DNA of 64,000 bases from Vombatus ursinus (taxonomy: Eukaryota > Chordata > Mammalia > Diprotodontia > Vombatidae), in contig NW_020947390.1 in NCBI RefSeq assembly GCF_900497805.2, positions 6,036,435 through 6,100,434 on the forward strand, in the 5' to 3' direction. The position numbers and the translations under genes are program-made. Below are positions 55,255 through 64,000 of this stretch, piece after piece (the first letter of the stretch is position 1; every line of letters begins with the position of its first letter). Under the pieces are notes generated by a model. The model ran no database searches, was not told where the DNA came from, and worked only from the letters and a program-made list of their open reading frames with translations.

Positions 55255-55960
55255 AATCCATCATAAAATCGGAGTTGGAGGGAATCTCAGTGGCTATCTA
55301 TTCCAGCCTGAACTTGGTTAGGTTGAGGGTAGGGACTCTCTTTTATGATCACTTCACTCAGAAGGAAAGAGTAGGAGTAGGAGACAGAGTGTGAGGCTCA
55401 GTTGAGGAAGACACATACACAAGAGAGATAGTGAGTAGAGGCCAGAAGCAGTTTCGTTTCCACAATACACCTAACAAAGAATCATCCTGCCTTTGTTTAA
55501 AGGTTGTTGTTGTTTTTTTTTTTTTCATGAGAGGGAAATCACCTCTTGAGGTAACCCATTTTGCTAATACTATTAATCCATTCTAATTGTTAGGACATTT
55601 TCTCCAACTTCAAACCAAAATTCCCTATTTTGTAACTTCCTCCCATTGTTCTTAAATTCTGTCCTCTTAGCTGAGCAGAACAAGACTAGTATTTCTCTGA
55701 AATGACTAAGTGATCATGCCACCATTGAATGTTATTCTTATCTAGCATAAATATACCTAGTTTCTTCAACTAGTTCTTAACATAACATGGTATCAAAATC
55801 TTTCACCTGGTTGACCCTCCCTGAATGTTCTCCAGCTTGTCATTGTCCTCAAATTGTTGTTCCTGAACTGAACCTAATACTACTAATATAGTTTGACCGT
55901 TTCAGAAGACAGAAAGATAGCACCACCCTGGTCATGGATACTATGTATTTGAGGTCTTCT
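55255..55960 (-). mobile_element. CR1/L3 LINE 3' region, interrupted by duplication copy B
   Basis: 55255-55322 ('atcggagttggagggaatct') and 55455-55960 ('ttctaattgttaggacattt', 'aacttcctcccattgttctt', 'ctgagcagaacaagactagt') are antisense L3. The L3 text is broken exactly where copy B sits. Confidence 0.78.
55323..55454 (+). repeat. Local duplication, copy B, inside L3
   Basis: Near-identical to 52891-53020 and in the same orientation. It is not bordered by an A-run or by an obvious target duplication, so it does not look like a retroposed copy. Confidence 0.93.
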
Positions 55961-58715
55961 ATTTTGTTAAATGCTATTTTGTTAAATGTTAAGTGTTTTA
56001 CATAAGATTTTGTACTTTATTTTATCTTTCTTTCTTTATCTTTGTTGGTGGTTATTAAGTTTATGGTGAAACATTTTTACAAACTACAACCTTTCTTGGT
56101 TTAGTTCCAAGACAAAAATTTTCCTTTTTTTCCTTACTCACTTGCAATATTTCCCGCCATTTTTTCAACCACACAGTCTACTTATAGAGATCATTCCTCT
56201 GAAATGACTAGCTATGCTAGCATAACTCTACTTTGTCTAAAAAGTTCTTCCTTATTAATCATTCAACTCACTTTAAGACAAACATAAGTCTGTGTTTTCT
56301 TACCATTTTTCTCTACCTTTTTTAAAATTAGACTTGTTTCCTTTCTTATTTCAAAAACTATTTTCTGTAAGCAGTTGTTTCTCAAAAAATTATTAAAGAT
56401 ACTGAATTGTTCCAGTAAATATCTGAGTAAATATTTTAAAATTACACATTTTATGTTATCACTTTTTAATATAAAATTACACTAACTCTTAACATATTGA
56501 CTCTGCAAACATACTAATAATCTATTTTATGTTGACACTAAAATTGGTCCAAATTTTGGATCCTAAGGAATAGAAATATAGCTACATATCTAATAAATCT
56601 TATTCTATGGATTTTAGTACTATATCAACTATAAACAGTCTCACAAATGGATGCATGAATACATGTGCCTATTAGCTTTGGTGATCTCCGTTTTCTCACC
56701 TATCTATTTTGGTTCCTCAGAAACAAAGCAGCATTCATGGCAGGTCCAGAAAATTCTATCCTTTTCTGGCATTACAGGCTTTGTCCAAGTCCAGAAGAGT
56801 TAAGGAAGAACCTTACTTTATACTTAGGAGGGAAAAAAAAATCAGAGCGTTTACTCTGATACATCAACAGATCACAGTTCTGTGTATCACCAATTACTCC
56901 TTCCACATAAGATCTCCCAGAAGGCTACCCCTGGTTTGAAGAACATTGAGGGTCAATATCCATTTAAAACCATGACTCATATCCCTAGAGATATATTTTA
57001 TTTTATTAGTCCAATCAAGGGAATACATTAGTTCAAAGCAAAAAAAAAAAGATAAAAATAAAAAAGAATAGCAGAATGTGCCAAGAAAGATTTATCCCAC
57101 ATACAGTAACAGACTTTGTCATAGATTATGCAATCACCCATGGATAATGGACCTTCACAGGGAACACACCTAACTAGAGAACACATTTGGGTGAATAAAT
57201 ATTAAAAAACATATATGAGCAGGCAACAAGTATAAGCAGGGCAACTTGCATTTCAGACAATGAAGAATCATAGATGTTCTTTGGTGATGTCATTCCACTG
57301 CTCTTTGCTGGGTATCTTTATTTAGCTGCTGCTGCTTTCTGCTGCCATCTGCTGGTCTTCAACTGTCATGTGGTTTCTTCTCTTGGGGGAAGGATCTGTC
57401 ACCTCTTTAATTTATAATCTCCACAACTATTTTTGGCTCTTTTATCACACAACCCCCAACCAGCAGCATACAGTCAGCATATTAGAAAAGTCTGTAGGTA
57501 TTTAAAATTTGCCTGTTAAACTACTCTTTCCTCTGCTGCTAGTAATACTCTCTTGTTCAAACCTTGATTTAGAATCTGATATTTAATACATACCATACCC
57601 CTGGGTCATTGGATTTGGTCCCCTTCAAATCATTTCAGTTAGCAAAACTGTAAAAGAATTGAGTGAAGCTTGAATAAGATTTTTTTTTTCAGTTTCCATA
57701 ATACCCCAGATTGCCATGTAGATCAATTTGACAATTAGAACAGAAAAAAAAAGGCTGAGTGGAGCTTGTGAACCTGTCAAACTGTGCCCTAGCCTCCCTC
57801 CATCATTCCTCAAATTAAAATCATTATGCCTTGCACATACATTTTGAATACAGCAAGCATGAGTAAGCTAGATGAGAATGCATTAAGAAATTGAGGGAGT
57901 TCCTTTGGTATCATAGTAAGGGCTGGATTCATGTATTGATCAGTCATTTTAGCTGTTTTTTTTTTTCTATCTGTTACCTTGTGCTTGAGGGCAGTTTTAC
58001 CAGCTTTCATCAGCACTGATATCTAGCCTTGATCAGGTCCCCATCATTTTCATTATGCTATTTATAAAATGAATGATTCAAGAAACATTTCGGGATGTCC
58101 CAAAAGGCAGAGAAGTAAGAATTAAATACATAAATGAAATTGAGTTATTTAAAATTTAGGAGAAAAAGTAAATTTAGAAAAAAAGCAAAATTAGCACTGA
58201 TCCTTTAGAATTACTTGCAAGATGATTTTGAGTAATGCTTTGGATTGGGAAAATTGAGTACTATTCATTTCATTTTAAAAAGCAAAGACAAAATGATTTT
58301 GATTTATGTTATGTGATACCAGAGAATAAAATCAACAATTAGTAATAAAAAATTTCCTACTTTCAATTTTCCTGAATAACCTAATTATCAGTAAAATTAA
58401 AGAAATGTTCATAGTCCAAATATTCAGAAGTGAGGAATAAGTGATGTTGAATCATCAACTATAGGAAAATGCTTGGTGACCTTTTTATATCATATTATTT
58501 TCTTCCAACATGTTAAGATTTTGCTGTTTTTAATACTTTCCTTCCTTTCCCCTTTAAAATGGCTTCAATATTATAACTGTTAGATGTAACCTTTTTTCTT
58601 ATCCATTAGAATTATTTTGTTATAAGAGACTTGATCAACATTTGTTTTGTCCAAGGAAATCTTAGTATAGGACAAAGAGGCACCTGCTGATAAGGTAAGA
58701 TTAGTGGGGTAGATC
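55961..58715. other. 2.75 kb with no clear repeat or gene
   Basis: 56190-56290 has faint L3-like text ('aaaaagttcttccttattaa'). The remainder is AT-rich and unassigned. Frames at 56665-56939 and 57625-58016 have no recognisable domain. Confidence 0.5.
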
Positions 58716-59560
58716 TAACCAACTGGAGAAATATTAATTGTTTCTGAGTAGGCTGAGACAATATAATAAAAATGACAATTCTATCTAAATTAGTTTATTA
58801 AGTGCCAAACCAATCAAACCACCAAAAATTATTTTATAAAGTAAGAAAAAAATCATAGCACAATTCATCTGAAAAAACAAAAGATCTAGAATATCAAGGG
58901 AATCAATGAAAAAATGTGAAGGAAGGTAGTTTGGCAGCATCAAACCTCAAACTGTATTACAAAGTGGTAATCATCAAAACAATCTGGTACTAGCTAAGAA
59001 ATAGAGTGGTGGATCAGTGGAATAGATTAGGTACACCATACACAGTAGCAAAAGACCATAGTAATCGGGTGTTTCATAAACCCAAGAAATGATGAACAGG
59101 ATAGATTCAGAAAAAAACCTGGAAAAATTTACATGAACTGATGCAAAGTGAAACAAAAAGAACCAGGAGAACATTGTACACAGGACCAGCGATATTGCAC
59201 TATGATCAACTGTGAATGACTTAGCTATTCTGAGCTATACAAAAAATCTAAAACAATACTGAAAGACTAATGCTGAAAAATGCTATCCACCTCCAGAGAA
59301 AGAACTGATGTAGTCTAAATACAAATTGAAGCACAGTTTTAAAAACTCACTTATTTTTCTTTCTTTTTTTGTAGGGGGGGCATATATGTTTGCATTTTCT
59401 TTTGCAATATAGCTAATATGGATATGTTTTATATAACTGCACATGTTTAACCTTTATCAAATTGCTGGCCTTCTAAAATGGGAGTAGGGGTTGAGAGAAA
59501 GCATTTGAAATTCAAAACAAAGAACCCTAAAATATTAAAAATTTTACATGTAATTGAGAA
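58716..59560 (+). mobile_element. L1 with internal deletion (RT end joined to 3' end)
   Basis: 58716-59085 is ORF2 text ('tctagaatatcaagggaatc', 'agaaatagagtggtggatca'). At about 59087-59115 it jumps to the ORF2 C-terminal end ('catgaactgatgcaaagtga') and then 3'UTR ('gctaatatggatatgtttta', 'ttacatgtaattgagaaaaa'). Roughly 1 kb is missing at the jump by comparison with 25690-26770 in the longer copy. Both parts are dead. Confidence 0.85.
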
Positions 59561-59836
59561 AAATGAAATAAATAAGAAAAAAGATCAGGCTGCAGGGGCA
59601 CAAGAAACAACTTTTTTTTTGTTTCAGTATATTTTTTTCAGTAATAATTTATTCTTTTTGCCAACTGTAAGCTAATAAGGTTGAGGGAAAACATTATCAG
59701 CATTTTTTATCCTCCAAAATAAAATCAATATGGAGTGGCTCTACATTAATTTTCATCAAGAATTTAATTTACTTTCAAAATATAATTACCAAAATTTCTG
59801 CAAACACTATGACAACTTATATTATTACCCTTTATT

Positions 59837-60141
59837 CTTGATTTTGAACCAGAGCAACAATGTTTAAGTTTGCTTTTGTCCTTACTATTTTAGACTATAT
59901 AGATATAATATGATATATATGATGAATATATATCATCGATGATATATATGATGAATATATACACATGATGAATATATATAATATATGATATATACATATA
60001 TCATATGGTATATGATGAATATATATGATGAATATGTAAAATGAATATATATGATGAATATATACATATGTATATATATAGCCTAAAATATCAAGGACAA
60101 AAGCAAACTTAAACATTGTTTCTCTGGTTCAAAATCACAAG
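59837..60141. repeat. Long inverted repeat around an AT-rich core (PATRR-like)
   Basis: Arms 59837-59901 and 60077-60141 are reverse complements over about 65 bases with four mismatches and one 2-base indel, including a perfect run of 28. The 175-base centre is almost pure TA with repeated GATGAATATATA-like units and its own small palindrome (about 59926-59950). No transposase, A-run or target duplication is seen. Confidence 0.93.
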
Positions 60142-60249
60142 CACTAAACATATTCTCTGTTCAACATATAGGCACCTTTCTGATCTCTCAGTGCCCAGAC
60201 TATATTATTTTAGACATGTTCTCTAAAAGATGACCAGTTTGGCTTTTTT

Positions 60250-60297
60250 GACAGAATTGACTAATCAATTTAACCAATCAACTGATTAGTTCTGTCA
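60250..60297. repeat. Imperfect hairpin
   Basis: 'gacagaattgactaatca' and 'tgattagttctgtc' are reverse complements apart from a 4-base bulge, with about 15 bases between them. Confidence 0.8.
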
Positions 60298-60369
60298 GCC
60301 AGCATGTTGATTGCTCAGCAAATCAGTCAGTCTTTTGAGTTAACTGACTTATTTATCTCTTGTCCTCTT

Positions 60370-60650
60370 GTGTGAGGTTCTGAAGAATCGCCATACTTTA
60401 GAAGTGGAAGAGACTTTTGTGGCCATCTATTCCACCCACAAATGAACCTTTTTTTTTTTAACAACATATCTGAAAGTGGCCATTTGTCCTTTGTTTCAGT
60501 ACCTCCCATGAGGGGAACCTCCTTTCTTCCAGAGGAACCTGTTCTCATTTTGGGTACCTCAAATTGCTATTTGGCTGGCCTCAAAACTCATTGGGATTGT
60601 TATTCAATCCTGTTTGAGAAAAGAAGAAACTAAAGTGAGAACAGACCTTA
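60370..60650 (-). mobile_element. L3/THER-type fragment
   Basis: 'gccatactttagaagtggaa', 'gagacttttgtggccatcta', 'aagtggccatttgtcctttg' and 'ggggaacctcctttcttcca' follow the start of the antisense L3. Confidence 0.6.
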
Positions 60651-60820
60651 GAAAAACAGGACAAATTTTTTCCCCACATATAGCCATAAGAAGACTGAAC
60701 AGAGAAGAAGAGAGAAGTGTTAGTCATCCCATGGTAACATTGAGGCAGCAGCCATTACTTACCACAAAAGGAGCTCACATGTAAAAGACTATGTTGTTGT
60801 TGTTGTTGTTTTTAATCATG

Positions 60821-60826
60821 GGCTCT
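60821..60826 (+). other. LTR target-site duplication, left copy (GGCTCT)
   Basis: Identical to 61464-61469 on the other side of the LTR. Confidence 0.85.
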
Positions 60827-60875
60827 TGTGAGGGATTGTCTGATGTTGGCTACTGCCACGTTGGGGTTATGGCAA

Positions 60876-61030
60876 GATGGGGCAGGGACAGGATATTAGG
60901 AAGTAACCGGAGCTCATGCTCCCGAGGCAGGGGGCTGTGCTATGTGGAGTTGTGGTGAACTGGGATGGGAACAGGATACAAGGAAGTAGCCGGAGCACAT
61001 GCTCCTGAGGCAGGGGGCGGTGCCACGTGG
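60876..61030 (+). repeat. U3 tandem duplication 1 (about 85-bp period)
   Basis: 60876-60947 and 60964-61030 share 'ggaagtaaccggagctcatg' / 'ggaagtagccggagcacatg' and 'gaggcaggggg'. Enhancer-type duplications are common in retroviral U3. Confidence 0.9.
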
Positions 61031-61051
61031 GAGTGGGATGGCAGAGAACGA

Positions 61052-61193
61052 GCTCCCTTTGTCATGCCCTCTCCCTAGGTGCAGCGCTAACCCCAGATGC
61101 CTCCTTCAGGTATCTGGGCCTAGCTTCCTTTGTCACGTACTCTCCCTTTGTGCAGCGCTAACCCCAGACATCCCCTTCCCGTATCTGATCCTA
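61052..61193 (+). repeat. U3 tandem duplication 2 (71-bp period, two exact-length units)
   Basis: 61052-61122 and 61123-61193 both run from 'gct(c/t)cctttgtca' through 'gtgcagcgctaaccccaga' to 'gtatctg'. Confidence 0.92.
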
Positions 61194-61463
61194 CAACCAA
61201 TCACTAGTAGGCGGGCTGAGGAGGAGGGGCTAAGAAGGTACATAAGGGGCGGTAGGGATCGGGGCGTGCTCTCTCTTGCTCCTGCTCGTGTGTTCGTGCT
61301 TTCCTGCTTGGCCTCGCTGTGATGGTCTCTGAATAAAGTTCGAGTGCTTGCACCTCCTGATCAGCTCGTCTCTGTGTTTATCCAGGTGGGCTCCAAGGAC
61401 TGGTGAGTATGACCCTGGCAGCCTGCTCCTGTTAGAAGGAGAGTGCACGGCCTGACCAACACA

Positions 61464-61469
61464 GGCTCT
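61464..61469 (+). other. LTR target-site duplication, right copy (GGCTCT)
   Basis: Matches 60821-60826 exactly. Confidence 0.85.
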
Positions 61470-61879
61470 TTCCAACTGAGTGGAATGGGCAGGTCCTCCT
61501 CTGCCTCAGCCCTACTTCAATCTGTTTTTCTTAAATTTTTTTATATTAAAGAATGTGTTCACCAGATTTAATTTTATTTCTCATAAATACCTGTGGCCCA
61601 TTCTGTCCTTATGCTACTAGATTTCCCTTTATTTTTGGTATGATAGCCCAATATGAACCCAGGGAAAGGAAACTTTCCCATTGCACAGCTATGTGCTATA
61701 CTTCCAACCCACTGTTAGAGAATTATGTTTTCTACCTAGGGGAATAAGAAAGAGACATTTTATAATTATTCTTCTTAGTGCAGAATTACTGTGAATTTGG
61801 GCCCTGTACTAGGAATCTATTTTGTAGATGTGAATTGAGTTTACAACAGGAAGTTCCTCTTTTTAAGTCCACCTTTCTA
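61470..61879. other. Unassigned sequence
   Basis: No repeat or gene recognised. Confidence 0.5.
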
Positions 61880-61990
61880 TTCTGCTTAGTATCATAAGTG
61901 AAGAAAGGGACCTCAGAGGCCATCTAGCCCAATTTTCTCTTTTCACAGGATAGGAAACTAAAACTCATGGGAAGGTAAGAGGTTTCTGCC
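61880..61990 (-). mobile_element. THER/MIR SINE fragment
   Basis: 'aagaaagggacctcagaggc' and 'catctagcccaattttctct' then 'ggaaactaaaactcatggga'. Confidence 0.7.
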
Positions 61991-62559
61991 CGCTGGGACC
62001 AAACAAGTAAGGGTAATGCTTCTTCCCTTTGGCAACCTTTCAAATACTCACACAGCTACTTTGTTCTTCCTAAGTTAAAAGTTGCTTTAGTTAATTTTTT
62101 CTTTCTTTTCTGTTCAGTTAGCCAAATTTAAATTGCATGACCTTAATGTATAGTCAGAATCTAGAAGACATATATATTATCTGTATTGCAGTAATATTCT
62201 TTAATTGATTTGGGGTATATGCCAGTTTCCTCTAATATCCTGCATTGCTCTATTTATATGGCTGGCTTTTCTCCAGCTGCTATCATTCTTTCAGTCATCC
62301 TTTTCCCTTTATTCTTTTAGGATGAGAAGTTGCCAACCTAACCTTTGAATGCGATGAATGTGGTTTCTTTCAGTGGATATGACTTTTTAATGTAATAAAG
62401 ACAACTTTTTCATATCTTGACTTTTCAAGGACCTATGATACTAGGCCCTAATCTAAATTTACAAACTTACCTTTCATTACTCTCTATCAGGTACTCAATA
62501 TTCCAGCCAAGATGGACAACTCACTGTTCTCTGGATGTATTCTACACCTTTCCCCTTCT
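61991..62559. other. Unassigned sequence
   Basis: Nothing recognised. Confidence 0.5.
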
Positions 62560-62890
62560 CTGACATTGCTCAAACTCTTTCATATACTTTCAATTAGGTC
62601 TCTAATTCTCTCTTTCACTTAAATATTAACCATCCTTCAAGACTCAGCTTAAATGTCACCTTCTTCATGACACATCCTATCCCTTTATCAAAGAGATATT
62701 AAAAAAAACAGTTTTATACCTATATTAGGTATTTACCACATGGAGCTTTTTATTATGTCTATCCATATCCCTGTCATCTGTCATACTATATTTTAAGCTC
62801 CTTGATGGCAAGAAATCTTTCTGATGCATCTTTAAATATTTTTCAAAATTTAACACAATGCAAATGTATAATTTTGGGTGAATTGAAATT
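62560..62890 (+). mobile_element. L2 3' end
   Basis: 'ccttcaagactcagcttaaa', 'tgtcaccttcttcatgacac', 'ttttaagctccttgatggca' and 'agaaatctttctgatgcat'. Confidence 0.78.
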
Positions 62891-63194
62891 CTTATAAATT
62901 GTCATCAAAATTAATATCCTTTACAATATTATTATATCCACTTAGCTCATTTTAAGTTGAAATTACAATAGTATTTCATTCGTTGGTTAATTGAGAAATA
63001 TTTACAGTTTTAGTTTTGTTAATCCATTCTCTTCCACTTCAATGATCAGTTGTTTCCAAAGAATTTCTTTCAAGAGTTTTTGGGAATATTTCTTTTCTTT
63101 TTTCATTCTTTTGATATTTTGGCTGATTCTTGATGTCTCATAGAATCATTAACTTTCAGTTGCCCAGTTCTAATTTTTAAGGAATTATTTTCTT
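62891..63194. other. AT-rich spacer
   Basis: No feature supported. Confidence 0.5.
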
Positions 63195-64000
63195 CAGTTA
63201 GAAAAGTTAGATATATAGACCTCTGGAGAAAATTGAATGACAATAGAAAGGAATATACCTTTTTCTCAATAGTACATTTCACCTAGGCAAACATATGATT
63301 AACTCAATAGATTCAAAAACAGCTTTTAACAAAATACAACACTCATTCCTATTTAAAACACTAGAGAGTATAGGAATAAAAGGAACTTTCCTTAAAATGA
63401 TAAGTAGTATCTCTCTAAAATGATCAAGAAGCGTTTTCTGTGATGGAGATGAGATAGAAGTTTTCCTAATAAGATCAAGGGTGAAGTAAGGATGCTCATC
63501 ACCACTATTATTCAATATTATAGTAGAACTGCTAGACATAGCAAGAAGACAAGAAAAATAAATTGGAAGAATAAAAAATAGGTAATTAAAATATAAAACT
63601 TCCACTATTTGCAGATGATATAATGTTATACTTAGAAAACCCTAGAGAATCAACTAAAAAACTAGTTAAAATAATAAACAACTTTAGCAAAGTTGCAGAA
63701 TATAAAATAAACTCTTATGAAACATCACCATTTCTATTCTGCTTATTTCAAAGTCAGCAAGAGATAAAAAGAGAAATTAAATTTAAAATAACTGTAGAAG
63801 ATATAAAATGCTTGGGAGTCTACATGACAAGACAAACTCAGGAACTATATGAACACAGTTAAAAACTTTTTGCACAAAAAGTCGGATCTAAACAATTGGA
63901 GAAATATTGATTCCTCATGGGTAGCCACAGCCAATATAATAAAAATTACAATTCTACCTAAATTAACTTACTTATTCAGTGTCATACCAATTAGACTACC
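63195..64000 (+). mobile_element. L1 ORF2 part with internal deletion, runs off the window
   Basis: 63195-63281 is endonuclease-end text ('gaatgacaatagaaaggaat'). It then jumps to RT text ('gattcaaaaacagcttttaa'). The RT active site reads FADDIMLY at 63608-63631, and 'IKFKITVEDIKCLGVYMTRQ' follows near 63775. The element continues past 64000, with the frame broken several times. Confidence 0.85.

Larger units (their letters stand above)
60827..61463 (+). mobile_element. Solo retroviral LTR, 637 bp, class II (ERVK-like) by target length
   Basis: Starts TGTGAGG and ends AACACA, flanked by perfect 6-bp duplications, so no internal part is present: a solo LTR left by recombination between the LTRs of a provirus. 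Parts: U3 with two internal tandem duplications, a TATA-like 'tacataagggg' at 61239-61249, a poly-A signal AATAAA at 61332-61337, and a short R/U5. It is much more GC- and CpG-rich than its surroundings and keeps its ends and duplication, which suggests a fairly recent insertion. The 6-bp duplication favours a betaretrovirus-like element. Its transcription direction is opposite to PDGFD. Confidence 0.9.

Noticed and set aside
59837-60141. Reading the inverted repeat as an autonomous DNA transposon
   Set aside because: No transposase frame, no target duplication, and a centre made only of TA-rich repeats.
60999-61475. Plus- and minus-strand frames of 107 and 81 codons
   Set aside because: Both lie inside the solo LTR, which normally encodes nothing, and the minus frame is a shadow.

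Overview
This window reads as a marsupial nuclear locus. It is AT-rich and CpG-depleted, and I see no dense coding. It is full of marsupial-type L1 copies, tRNA-derived SINEs of the MIR, THER and marsupial MAR/WSINE kinds, and very old L2 and CR1/L3 LINEs. I cannot name the species. No rRNA or tRNA gene, CRISPR array, operon or intact mobile-element gene was found.

The one host gene I recognise is PDGFD (platelet-derived growth factor D), on the minus strand. Its first coding exon is at 47959-48082: 41 codons plus one base, holding the signal peptide and the start of the mature N-terminus, followed by a GTAAGT splice donor. Everything to the left (1-47958) is the 5' part of PDGFD intron 1. 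Everything to the right is the 5' leader, a CpG-rich TATA-less promoter (about 48001-48540), and about 15.5 kb of upstream flank. The leader carries a 10-codon upstream ORF (48216-48248) with a better start context than PDGFD itself. It may be conserved in human, judged only from memory.

Intron 1 (1-47958): a deleted L1 (175-940); L2 pieces on the minus strand (1110-2175, 5560-5960, 7050-7970, 8790-9265, 14405-14900, 16165-17215); a 5'-truncated L1 inside an older repeat with a 9-bp target duplication (3292-5327); a CR1/L3 with a later insertion (12890-13830); two long stretches I cannot assign (17250-19105, 19310-21770); the longest L1 (about 21990-27239, plus strand, ORF1 and ORF2 remnants); SINE and L2 clusters (27-35 kb); an L1 tail ending in a perfect 51-bp palindrome (35501-35551); a 203-bp uninterrupted purine tract between two halves of an L2 (37135-37337); and an L3 split by an L1 tail (38290-40080). 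The last 2.3 kb before exon 1 is nearly free of repeats.

Upstream flank (48541-64000): SINE and L2 clusters; a roughly 130-bp segment present twice 2.4 kb apart (52891-53020 and 55323-55454); an L3; two repeat-poor stretches (53370-55250, 55960-58715); an internally deleted L1 (58716-59560); a long inverted repeat around an AT-rich core (59837-60141); a solo retroviral LTR with a perfect 6-bp target duplication (60827-61463); and an L1 running off the right edge.

The most interesting items are the PDGFD exon and its small upstream ORF, the two AT-rich palindromes, the local 130-bp duplication, and the solo LTR with two internal tandem duplications about 13 kb upstream of the PDGFD start codon.
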